A model generated the notes under the pieces. The model had not been told where the DNA came from. It saw only the letters and a program-made list of their open reading frames with translations, and searched no databases. A stretch of DNA of 35,368 nucleotides from CAYTSA01 sp964440345 (lineage in GTDB: Bacteria; Desulfobacterota; Desulfovibrionia; Desulfovibrionales; Desulfovibrionaceae). Position 1 is the stretch's first letter. Each line of letters begins with the position of its first letter. Shown here in pieces: positions 24,635 to 31,871 of the stretch. The stretch covers positions 1 to 35,368 of the forward strand of contig CAYTSA010000033.1 in NCBI GenBank assembly GCA_964440345.1. The letters are read 5' to 3'. The position numbers and the translations under genes are program-made.

Positions 24635-25933
24635 ATGTACTGGCAGCCAGAATTTGAAACCATGGACCGTGGCGAGCTGCTCCAATTCCAATTGGAGCGG
24701 CTGCAGACGACCCTGAACAGGGTAGTCCGCAACGTGCCGTTGTACCGCCGCCGTTTTGCCGAGAAGGGCATAGACCCGGACGATTTCACCTCCCTGGACG
24801 ACCTGAGACGGCTGCCGTTCACCACCAAAGAAGACATTCGTGACAACTACCCCTATGGCCTGTTTGCCGTACCCTTACGTGAGGTGGTCCGGTTGCAGTC
24901 CTCGTCTGGCGTTACCGGCAAACCCACTGTTGTTGGCTACACTCGGGCGGACATTCGGCGCTGGGCCGACCTTGCTGCACGCATTCTCTGCGCCGGAGGA
25001 CTCTCCAGAGACGACGTGCTGCAGGTGGCCTTCCACTATGGGCTGTTTACCGGCGGCTTTGGCTTGCACTACGGCGCTGAGCGTCTGGGCGCGTCGGTCA
25101 TTCCCATTTCCAGTGGCAACGCCGAGCGCCAGGCTCTGATTATGCAGGACTACCGCACCACGGCTCTGGCCTGCACGCCCAGCTACGCCTTGCACTTGGC
25201 CGACGTGCTAAACGAGATGGACCTGGCCCCAAGCAAACTGCACCTGAAATATTGTCTGCTTGGCGCGGAGGCCTGGTCCGAAGCGATGCGCGAGGAAATC
25301 CAGAAGCGTCTCAACGTAGCTGCTACCGACAATTACGGCGTCAGCGAGTTGCTGGGACCGGGCGTCGCTGGCGAGTGTTTGGAGAGGCAGGGCATGCATT
25401 GCAATGAGGACCACTTCCTCTTTGAAGTGCTTGACCCAGAATCCGGCGCGCCCGTGCCAGACGGCGACGTGGGCGAGCTGGTGGTCACCAGTCTGACCAA
25501 AGAAGCCTTCCCCATGATCCGCTTTCGCACTGGCGACCTGACCCGGCGCATTACAGAGCCGTGTGCTTGTGGCCGCACGTTGCATCGCATCTCCCGGGTG
25601 CTGGGCCGTTGCGACGACATGTTGACTATCCGGGGGATAAATGTTTTCCCCTCCCAAGTGGAGGCAGCGCTCGTCCAGGTGGAGGGCGCCACGCCGCACT
25701 ATCAGATTATTATTGAGCGCGAGGACAGGCTGGACAAGGTTACAGTGCTGGTGGAAGCCCACGAATCACACCAGTTCGATCTGCTCAGCGCCAACCAACG
25801 GCTGGTCAACACCATTGCCGCCACATTGGAAAAAACCGTGGGCGTGGATTTTGACGTCAAGCTTGTGGAGAAGCGCAGCCTGGACCGCAGTGAGGGCAAG
25901 GCAAAGCGCATAGTGGACAAACGCACCTTTTGA
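24635..25933 (+). CDS. Phenylacetate-CoA ligase family AMP-forming ligase
   Basis: This 432-residue protein is an ANL-superfamily acyl-CoA ligase of the PaaK type, which activates an aryl-acetate or similar carboxylate with ATP and CoA. The P-loop-like motif is SSSGVTGKPTVVGYT (89-103). Later motifs are TDNYGVSELLGPGVAGEC, the A8-region FRTGDLTRRI, the PaaK-type CACGRTLHRISRVLGRCDDMLTIRG segment, and NVFPSQVEAAL. The C-terminal catalytic Lys region (RSEGKAKRIVDKRTF) is intact. Substrate is not fixed by sequence; in anaerobes such ligases act on phenylacetate, indoleacetate or aryl-2-oxoacid-derived acids. Linkage to liv genes suggests that the transporter imports the substrate or its precursor amino acid. 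Confidence 0.93.
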   Translation: MYWQPEFETMDRGELLQFQLERLQTTLNRVVRNVPLYRRRFAEKGIDPDDFTSLDDLRRLPFTTKEDIRDNYPYGLFAVPLREVVRLQSSSGVTGKPTVVGYTRADIRRWADLAARILCAGGLSRDDVLQVAFHYGLFTGGFGLHYGAERLGASVIPISSGNAERQALIMQDYRTTALACTPSYALHLADVLNEMDLAPSKLHLKYCLLGAEAWSEAMREEIQKRLNVAATDNYGVSELLGPGVAGECLERQGMHCNEDHFLFEVLDPESGAPVPDGDVGELVVTSLTKEAFPMIRFRTGDLTRRITEPCACGRTLHRISRVLGRCDDMLTIRGINVFPSQVEAALVQVEGATPHYQIIIEREDRLDKVTVLVEAHESHQFDLLSANQRLVNTIAATLEKTVGVDFDVKLVEKRSLDRSEGKAKRIVDKRTF

Positions 25934-25958
25934 ACTGACGATATGGAGTGACTGCCCC

Positions 25959-26429
25959 ATGATACATGTAGACATCCCCGGCTTTGGCCGCCTGGACCTC
26001 AAGAATCTGGTCCTGGACTTCAATGGCACCCTGGCCATGGACGGCCGGCTGATCCCTGGCTGCATGCAGCGGCTGACCTCCATTACCCAGCAAATAGACG
26101 TCTTCGTGCTCACCGCAGATGTCTATGGGTCCGTCCGAGACGAGCTGGCTGGCGTCAACCTGGAAATTCAGACACTTGGATCGCGGCCAGAAGATGAAGC
26201 AAAACGCAGCTTTGTGGCAGAGTTGGGGGCTGATCAAACCGTGTACATAGGCAACGGCCGCAACGACCGGCTGGCCATAGCCGACGCCGCCCTGGGCTTG
26301 GCTGTGATCCAGGCTGAAGGCGCCTCCCCGGCCACCGTGGCCGCAGCGGACGTGGTTCTGCCGGACATCCACACCGCCCTGGACCTGCTCACAAAACACA
26401 CGCGCTTGGCGGCCACGCTGCGGGCGTAA
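25959..26429 (+). CDS. HAD-superfamily P-type-ATPase-like phosphatase
   Basis: This 156-residue protein is a cytoplasmic HAD-fold protein. Motif I is LDFNGTLA (nucleophile D20), in which the general acid Asp of ordinary HAD phosphatases is Asn (DFN in place of DxD). Motif II is VLTADVYG. Motif IV, the Mg-binding site, is GNGRNDRLAIADAALGLAV. The set is closest to the soluble 'P-type ATPase-like' HAD group. Enzyme activity and substrate are unknown. It is the last gene of the liv-kinase-ligase run, 25 bases after the ligase stop, so it probably works with that pathway. Confidence 0.85.
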   Translation: MIHVDIPGFGRLDLKNLVLDFNGTLAMDGRLIPGCMQRLTSITQQIDVFVLTADVYGSVRDELAGVNLEIQTLGSRPEDEAKRSFVAELGADQTVYIGNGRNDRLAIADAALGLAVIQAEGASPATVAAADVVLPDIHTALDLLTKHTRLAATLRA

Positions 26430-26779
26430 ATAACAAGGCGCGCCGCGGGGGCAAAACTTGGCCAGCGCCGCATTCTGGAAAGAAATTTTATGCTGTGCTT
26501 CGTTGCTTGCAGCCTTTTTTCTGTCCCATTGAAAATGCATAGAATATTATTCGGGATTCCCGTAGCGGGTCAACCGTAATGTTTGGACGTAGTGCTTGGG
26601 CGTAGTGTTGGGGCGCCAGCCTGGAGATAGCGCGCGTGCTCACTCACTGAATGCAGCAGCATCCTGCCGCCTTGCCCGGTCATCCGCGTGTGTCAGCGCA
26701 GTAGCTGCGCCATCTGGGGCGCCATTTCTAGTCTGCGGCTGCCTGCGTTCCTTTGTCTGCGTTCCTCTGCGGTAACATC
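26430..26779. other. 350-base intergenic region between convergent genes
   Basis: Between the HAD gene (plus) and an ABC permease gene (minus). It holds short direct repeats near 26581-26613 (CGTAGTG twice) and 26746-26772 (CTGCGTTCCT twice). There is no strong terminator with a T-run and no credible gene on either strand. Confidence 0.4.
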
Positions 26780-27661
26780 CTACCGCCCCCGCTGCAGCCG
26801 CAGCTCCAGCTTGCGGGCCGCAAAGGAGCACGTCAGCGTCAGCAGCAGGTACATCCCGGTCAGGGTGATCATAGTTTCAAAGGTCATGTAGGTGGAGGCC
26901 AGCAGCTCTATGGCCTGGAAGGTCAGCTCCTGTACACTGATGACGGCCAGGATGGCCGTGTCCTTGATGGCGGCGATGAACTGTCCAGCCACAGGGGGGA
27001 TGATGCGCGCCAGGGCTTGGGGAAAAATGACGTGCTGCATGGCCTGCCAGCCCGTGAAGCCCAGGGCCATGGCCGCCTCGCGCTGGCCGCGTTCGATGGA
27101 CTGGACACCAGCCCGCACGTGTTCGGTGATGAACGCGCCTTCGTACACAGCCATGGTGATGAGCGCGGAGACAAAGTTCGGCATGCGCTGCACCGGGGCG
27201 GCGGCCACGGCCAGAACATTCTGCACCCATTGCGGCGCGGCCCGGACAGCGGCGTCAATGTTTACGGCGGCCATAATCTGGTCAGACAAAAAGAAATAGA
27301 CAATGTAAATGAGCACCAGGGGCGGGATGTTGCGCACCAGCTCCACGTAGGTGCGGCCAACCATGCGCGGAAAGAGCCGCCTGCTCGTCCGGGCCAGGCC
27401 CATCACCGTGCCGACGAGCGAGGCAAAGACCATGGACCAGGCGGCTATTCGGACTGTGGCCAAAAGACCCTCCAGCAGCTGGCCCGGGACCCAGTTTCCA
27501 GCGGCCTCGTCGTAGCGCAGGATGTACTGGACCAGCAGGCCCCAGCGCCAATCGTAGTCCAGCCCTACGTTGATGCGCCAGACAAAGAACGCAACGCCGG
27601 CTGCGACAACGCCGACTACCAGGTAGTCCAGCAGGCTGAATTTCGTACGAAGCTTGCGCAT
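26780..27661 (-). CDS. Polar amino acid ABC transporter permease (second permease)
   Basis: This is an inner-membrane permease of the HisM/GlnP family, 293 residues. The conserved coupling 'EAA' segment is EAAMALGFTGWQAMQHVIFPQALARIIPP. Other marks are VELVRNIPPLVLIY and FKDTAIL-like IKDTAILAVISVQEL. About five to six membrane segments are present. The N-terminal 75 residues form an extra segment with a periplasmic loop before the transport core, as in other large amino acid permeases. It is the last gene of the minus-strand set of two permeases, an ATPase and a binding protein. A strong hairpin lies between it and the binding-protein gene. Confidence 0.92.
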   Translation of the reverse strand: MRKLRTKFSLLDYLVVGVVAAGVAFFVWRINVGLDYDWRWGLLVQYILRYDEAAGNWVPGQLLEGLLATVRIAAWSMVFASLVGTVMGLARTSRRLFPRMVGRTYVELVRNIPPLVLIYIVYFFLSDQIMAAVNIDAAVRAAPQWVQNVLAVAAAPVQRMPNFVSALITMAVYEGAFITEHVRAGVQSIERGQREAAMALGFTGWQAMQHVIFPQALARIIPPVAGQFIAAIKDTAILAVISVQELTFQAIELLASTYMTFETMITLTGMYLLLTLTCSFAARKLELRLQRGR

Positions 27662-27738
27662 ATGAGCAGGCTATGGCTGGCGTCCAGAGATCATTACTGG
27701 GAGTGCTCTGTCATTTTGAAAAGTTTTGAAAAGAGGGG

Positions 27739-27774
27739 CCGGGGGAGAACCTTTCTCAAAAGGTTCTCCCCCGG
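27739..27774 (-). terminator. Strong hairpin between binding-protein and permease genes
   Basis: A 16-base perfect stem CCGGGGGAGAACCTTT (27739-27754) / AAAGGTTCTCCCCCGG (27759-27774) has a 4-base loop. On the minus strand it is followed by CCCCTCTTTTC. It lies downstream of the binding-protein stop codon. It may be a partial terminator that keeps binding protein more abundant than permease. Confidence 0.8.
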
Positions 27775-27805
27775 AACTATCCAGCTTTGTACGTGCTGCC
27801 TTGCG

Positions 27806-28639
27806 TTATTCCACCTGGTCTTTCCAGTCCATGGTTTCAAACCAGTAGTGGTAGCGTTCCTGAATCCAGCCGGCGGCGCGGGTGGCGTATATCCAGCTGT
27901 TTATGTAGTTGAGAAAATCCGGATCGCCCTTGCGGATGGCGACGCCGTTGGGTTCGTTGGTCAGGTTTTCCGAGAGAGGAACGTAGAGCTTGTCCGGGTT
28001 CTTTATGGCTTCCTGGGCCGGCAGGGGGGCCATGGAGACAAAGGCGTCGGCCCGGCCCATGAGCACTTCCTGCAGGGCCAGCGGTTCTTTTTCAAACAGC
28101 TTCAGCTTGGCCTTGGGCATGTAGGTTTCTGCGGCTTTTTGCGCGGTGGTGCCGGTGCGCACGGCAATGGTTATGTCCGGAAGGTTCAGATCATCAATGC
28201 TCTTGATGTTTGGCGCGTTTTTCTTGCTGGCCACCACGGACTGGCCTGAATAGTAGTACGGCGCGCTGAAATAGACCTGCTGCGCCCTGTCCGCCCGGAT
28301 GGACATGCCGCCGATGAGCACGTCAAACTTGCCAGAGAGCAGAGCCGGGATGATGCCTTTCCAGGCGGTGGGGACCAGTTCCAGCTCCACGCCCAGGTCC
28401 TCGGCAAAGCGACGGGCCACGTCCACCTCAAAGCCGATGAACTTGCCGGTCTTGTCCTTCATGGCCCAGGGTATAAAGGTGTCGAAACCCACGCGCAGCA
28501 CGCCGCGCTCCATGACCTTGGTCAGGGCGGACTCCTGGGTGAGCTGTTGCGAAACGTCCGCCGCGCCGGCAGACAGGGAGCCAAAACAAATGGACAGCGC
28601 CAGGGTAAGCGCTGCAAGGATGCGAAGTGTGCGGTTCAT
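27806..28639 (-). CDS. Polar amino acid ABC transporter substrate-binding protein
   Basis: This is a 277-residue periplasmic binding protein of the SBP_bac_3 (HisJ/GlnH) family. A signal peptide covers about residues 1-26, ending SAGAADVS. The family core includes GVLRVGFDTFIPWAMKDKTGKFIGFEVDVARRFAEDLG and the ligand-binding DVLIGGMSIRADRAQQVYFSAPYYYSGQ, where the Asp/Arg pair usually binds the amino acid carboxylate and amino group. The C-terminal half ends DFLNYINSWIYATRAAGWIQERYHYWF. The precise amino acid is not fixed by sequence. It lies between the ATPase gene (172 bases) and the second permease. Confidence 0.93.
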   Translation of the reverse strand: MNRTLRILAALTLALSICFGSLSAGAADVSQQLTQESALTKVMERGVLRVGFDTFIPWAMKDKTGKFIGFEVDVARRFAEDLGVELELVPTAWKGIIPALLSGKFDVLIGGMSIRADRAQQVYFSAPYYYSGQSVVASKKNAPNIKSIDDLNLPDITIAVRTGTTAQKAAETYMPKAKLKLFEKEPLALQEVLMGRADAFVSMAPLPAQEAIKNPDKLYVPLSENLTNEPNGVAIRKGDPDFLNYINSWIYATRAAGWIQERYHYWFETMDWKDQVE

Positions 28640-28811
28640 GAAGTTTCTCCTAAGCTTAAGGTGATACAGAGCAGCTGGAAACCAGCCGCGGCCATCACGC
28701 TATTACTGGGAGCAGAATGTTGTTGCCATCCCGCTCTGGCTGCTTGGCAGTCTGACCCCGCTCGGGCAGAGCGCGACCGTGTTCGTTCTTATAACTTCGA
28801 GCAACAACAGG

Positions 28812-29603
28812 TTAACCATCTTGTGCTCTAAGTAATATCTGGCTCAGAAAGAGCCGGGTTCGCTCCTTTGCCGGTGCGGTGAAAAACGCGGCGGCCGGGG
28901 CTTCTTCCACCACGCGGCCGTCTTCCATAAAAACCATGCGGTCGCCTACTTCTCTGGCAAAGCCCATCTCGTGGGTGACTACCACCATGGTCATGCCTTC
29001 GTAAGCCAGGTCCTGCATTACCTCCAGCACCTCGCCCACCATTTCCGGGTCCAGGGCGCTGGTGGCCTCGTCAAAAAGCAGTATCTGCGGCTTCACTCCC
29101 AGCGCCCGGGCTATGGCGACCCGTTGCTGCTGCCCGCCAGAAAGCTGGGACGGGTAATTGTCCGTCTTGTCGGCCAAGCCCACCTGCTCCAGCAGCTCCA
29201 TGGTGGTCTGCGTGGCCGCGGCGCGGGATTTCTTGCGCACCAGTTCCTGGGCCAGGTTTACGTTTTCCTTCACCGTCATGTGCGGGAACAGATTGAAGGC
29301 CTGGAAGACCATGCCTGTCTCGGTGCGGATGGCGTTGCGGTGAGCCGGAGCGTCGTCCAGGGGAATTCTGTTGATGATGATTGACCCGGCGTCGATGTCC
29401 TCCAGCCCGTTCAGACAGCGCAACAAAGTGGACTTGCCGGAGCCGGAGGGCCCGATGACCACCACGACTTCTTTCTGGCGGACTGTCAGCGAGACGTCTT
29501 GCAGGGCCTGTACGCCGCCGGCAAAGGTTTTGCTGACGCCGGAAATGGTGATAATTTCCTCGCCCAGTACTTTGGGCTGCGAACGCAGGTTGTTCATTTT
29601 CAT
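28812..29603 (-). CDS. Polar amino acid ABC transporter ATPase (GlnQ-like)
   Basis: This 263-residue ATPase couples hydrolysis to the two permeases. Walker A is GPSGSGKST, the signature LSGGQQQRVAIARAL and Walker B ILLFDEATSALDP. The Q-loop and family-typical MVFQAFNLFPHMTVKENV and TMVVVTHEMGFAREV are present. Two start codons are possible, 29603 and 29597 (M3). It lies 4 bases after the first permease, so it is cotranscribed. Confidence 0.95.
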   Translation of the reverse strand: MKMNNLRSQPKVLGEEIITISGVSKTFAGGVQALQDVSLTVRQKEVVVVIGPSGSGKSTLLRCLNGLEDIDAGSIIINRIPLDDAPAHRNAIRTETGMVFQAFNLFPHMTVKENVNLAQELVRKKSRAAATQTTMELLEQVGLADKTDNYPSQLSGGQQQRVAIARALGVKPQILLFDEATSALDPEMVGEVLEVMQDLAYEGMTMVVVTHEMGFAREVGDRMVFMEDGRVVEEAPAAAFFTAPAKERTRLFLSQILLRAQDG

Positions 29604-29607
29604 AGGC

Positions 29608-30414
29608 TTACTCGGCTATACGCATGTGTTTTTCCAGGACAGACACCCCCAGGGAGAGCGGCAAAGTGAGCGAGAGATAGACGAGCGCCACGGTGAACCA
29701 GACCTCGAAGACCATGAAGGTGTCCGAGGCAATGACGTTGCCACGCTGGGTGAGCTCGTAAATGGCGATGGTGCTGGCCAGGGACGAGTCCTTGATAAGC
29801 GTGACGCCCACCCCTGTGAGCGGGGGCAGCACACGGCGCAGCGCCTGGGGTACGATGACCTTGCGGTAGGTGTCGAAGGAGGAAAGCCCCAGACTGTACG
29901 CCGCCTCCCACTGGCCCTGGTGGATGGAATAGATGCCTGCCCGGAATATCTCCGCGGCGTAAGCCCCCTCGAACAGCGACAGGGCCAGCACTGCTGATGC
30001 AAAAGCGTCCATGCCCAGCACAGGGGCAATGAGATAGTAGGTGAAGAATATTTGCGTCAACAGCGGAGTGTTGCGTATGCACTCAACATAGCACCGGGCC
30101 GCCAGCCGGGCGGCCGGGGACCGGGACAGCCGCAACACCGCCGTGATCAGCCCAAATCCCATGGCCAGAACCATGGATACGGCGGTTATTTTGAGCGTGA
30201 CCCATAACCCCAACAGCAGCGGCCCTGGAATGAAGGAACCGCCTTCAAATGTATAGAGGTATCTGGGAATGCGGTACCATTTCCAGTTGTAGTTCAGTCC
30301 CTGCTCGCCCAGGGATATGAACCACGCAGCCAGACCGAGCAACAAGCCATAGAGAAGCAGGTCTTTGTAGTAGTCACCGGCGGCGCGGACAAAGGGCAGG
30401 GAGCGCAGGTTCAC
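29608..30414 (-). CDS. Polar amino acid ABC transporter permease (first permease)
   Basis: This is a 268-residue inner-membrane permease with the conserved EAA segment EAAYSLGLSSFDTYRKVIVPQALRRVLPP and the upstream CYVECIRNTPLLTQIFF. About five membrane segments are visible. The GTG at 30414 is chosen, which overlaps the TGA of an upstream short ORF (GTGA). A U-rich terminator-like hairpin lies 12 bases before the start. Two different permeases in one operon suggest a heteromeric channel, as in HisQM or AapQM. Confidence 0.92.
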   Translation of the reverse strand: MNLRSLPFVRAAGDYYKDLLLYGLLLGLAAWFISLGEQGLNYNWKWYRIPRYLYTFEGGSFIPGPLLLGLWVTLKITAVSMVLAMGFGLITAVLRLSRSPAARLAARCYVECIRNTPLLTQIFFTYYLIAPVLGMDAFASAVLALSLFEGAYAAEIFRAGIYSIHQGQWEAAYSLGLSSFDTYRKVIVPQALRRVLPPLTGVGVTLIKDSSLASTIAIYELTQRGNVIASDTFMVFEVWFTVALVYLSLTLPLSLGVSVLEKHMRIAE

Positions 30415-30641
30415 GAAAAGCTCTCGAAAAAAACAGAGCGCCGGCGCCGGCGAGTTATGGCAGGGTGAGATGCATGGGGTGATAAGGCGGGTGAAACACT
30501 CTGGCGGGAAGGGGAGCGCAACGTATCGCGCCCCCCGTTGAAGGAACTGTCGGCGTGTCCTCCCCCAGGGCCGAAGAACACCACCGAAAAGAGACGCAGC
30601 CTCTTTGGGCGATAGGTATGTGAAGAGCGCAGCATGTTCAT
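30411..30641 (-). CDS. Possible leader ORF, up to 76 aa
   Basis: A minus-strand frame starts at ATG 30641 with an AAGGA site upstream, and its TGA overlaps the permease GTG. The first ~35 residues (MNMLRSSHTYRPKRLRLF...) look usable, the rest is Ser/Arg-rich and low in information. It spans the terminator-like hairpin. It could be a leader peptide used in attenuation, or spurious. Confidence 0.3.
   Translation of the reverse strand: MNMLRSSHTYRPKRLRLFSVVFFGPGGGHADSSFNGGRDTLRSPSRQSVSPALSPHASHPAITRRRRRSVFFESFS
30427..30452 (-). terminator. Terminator-like hairpin before the ABC permease start
   Basis: On the minus strand CGCCG-gcgc-CGGCG (30452-30439) is followed by CTCTG and TTTTTTT (30433-30427). 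It lies 12 bases upstream of the GTG of the first permease gene. With the short upstream ORF it fits a transcription attenuator. Confidence 0.55.
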
Positions 30642-30674
30642 AGATGTTCCTTCAGAAATACTAACGTAGCACAT

Positions 30675-31045
30675 TCGGGGAAAAGCACAACTGTAAATAG
30701 GGAAATAATAATACCAGACATATTTTCAAAACCTTGCCAGGGATATCATCGGCAAGCAAACCAGCATTCATCATCTGCCATCGCTGATCTGGCAACTCGG
30801 CTACAGGTCAGGGAGGAGTTGGCCTTGGTCAGTAGACGCGCGATACCCTACATCAAAACCTCAGACAACGAGATTTTTGCATTGTATAGCCGGAGGATCA
30901 AGGGCAAACGATTGGCATTGACATGTCTTTTTGAAAGGCGGATAAGGTAAGACTGATAACGACGCTGCACTGCAGACGTAACCGCTGGCGCCAGAGCTTT
31001 TTTGCGCTGCATAATGTAAATTTTAAAGAATTTGAAGAGGTTAGA
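30675..31045. other. 371-base intergenic region
   Basis: This is the divergent region between the ABC operon leader and glutaredoxin. One plus-strand frame (about 30755-30951) stays open for 65 codons without a start; it ends ...YSRRIKGKRLALTCLFERRIR. It has no recognised homology and may be a gene fragment. No strong promoter is obvious. Confidence 0.4.
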
Positions 31046-31303
31046 ATGAGTCAAGACAAGCCTGTACTTTACGCGTTGTCCACCTGCATCCATTGCCGCA
31101 ACGCGAAAAAACTATTGGACAAAAGTGAAGTGGACTATGAGTGCGTGCAAGTGGACACCCTGGAAGGCAAGGAACGCAAAGAAACCATTGCCCGGGTTAA
31201 GGAGCTGAACCCCTCCGGGTCTTTCCCAACGTTGCAGTTGACTGACGGGAAGGTCATCGTGGGATACAAGGAAAAAGAAATCAAGGAGGCCCTGGGCATA
31301 TGA
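31046..31303 (+). CDS. Glutaredoxin (NrdH-like)
   Basis: This 85-residue protein is a thioredoxin-fold redox carrier with the active site CIHC (residues 14-17, in STCIHCRNAKKLL). The later segment GSFPTLQLTDGKVIVGYKEKEI holds the cis-Pro of the fold and the substrate-binding strand. GAGG precedes ATG 31046 at a short spacing. The stop overlaps the next ATG as ATGA (31300-31303). It is immediately followed by a ferredoxin:thioredoxin reductase catalytic subunit, so it is a likely electron acceptor of that enzyme. Confidence 0.9.
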   Translation: MSQDKPVLYALSTCIHCRNAKKLLDKSEVDYECVQVDTLEGKERKETIARVKELNPSGSFPTLQLTDGKVIVGYKEKEIKEALGI

Positions 31304-31638
31304 GCATGACCCCGGAAAAACTCTACGAGCAGCTTAAGGCCATTCAGGAGCCCAAAGGTTATTATTTCAACAAGAACATGGAGATGACCATGGCCCTGCT
31401 GGAAAGCCTGATCATCAACAAGGAACGCTACGGCTATATGGCCTGCCCCTGCCGGCTGGCCTCCGGCGACCTGGAGGCGGACAAGGACATTGTCTGCCCC
31501 TGCGCCTACCGCGAGCCAGACGTAGAAGAATACGGCGCCTGCTACTGCTGGCTGTACGTCTCCAAAAATTGGAACGACGGCAAGATAGAGCACGAAACCG
31601 TGCCCGAGCGTCGGCCTCCCGAAAAAGTGACGGGCTGA
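31300..31638 (+). CDS. Ferredoxin:thioredoxin reductase catalytic subunit
   Basis: This 112-residue protein resembles the FTR catalytic (beta) chain, which uses a [4Fe-4S] cluster adjacent to a redox disulfide to reduce thioredoxin-fold proteins with ferredoxin electrons. The three Cys motifs of the family are present: CPCR (residues 49-52 region), CPC (about 66-68) and CYC (about 84-86, in GACYCWL). The gene overlaps glutaredoxin by four bases, so the pair is translationally coupled. No variable (alpha) chain is nearby, as in other anaerobes. A terminator follows at 31671-31708. Confidence 0.9.
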   Translation: MSMTPEKLYEQLKAIQEPKGYYFNKNMEMTMALLESLIINKERYGYMACPCRLASGDLEADKDIVCPCAYREPDVEEYGACYCWLYVSKNWNDGKIEHETVPERRPPEKVTG

Positions 31639-31670
31639 GGCGAGACGCTTCATTCCCCCGGCGTCATCAA

Positions 31671-31708
31671 GGCCCCGTCCAGCGCTGCTGCGCTGGACGG
31701 GGCCTTTT
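31671..31708 (+). terminator. Rho-independent terminator after the Grx-FTR pair
   Basis: A perfect 14-base stem GGCCCCGTCCAGCG (31671-31684) / CGCTGGACGGGGCC (31691-31704) with a 6-base loop is followed by TTTT (31705-31708). It lies 32 bases past the FTR stop codon. Confidence 0.93.
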
Positions 31709-31802
31709 CGTGGCCAGCCGCCTGCATCCCGCCAAGCGAGGCCGCGCAGAGTGGACGACGCCACATCGTCGTTTCGCAGGTTCGCCATGTGTCCAACAGA
31801 AA

Positions 31803-31835
31803 GGCGCTCCAGCATACATTGAATACTGGAGCGCC
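31803..31835 (-). terminator. Terminator of the octahaem cytochrome operon
   Basis: On the minus strand GGCGCTCCAG (31835-31826) pairs with CTGGAGCGCC (31812-31803) over a 13-base loop, followed by TTTCTGTT. It is placed 37 bases past the octahaem gene stop codon. Confidence 0.75.
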
Positions 31836-31871
31836 CTGTGCGTCTGTTGCGTTCAGGCGGTGGATCGGCGG

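Noticed and set aside
26753..28249. 498-codon plus-strand frame over ABC genes
   Set aside because: It crosses two clear minus-strand genes and the hairpin, with no recognisable domain.
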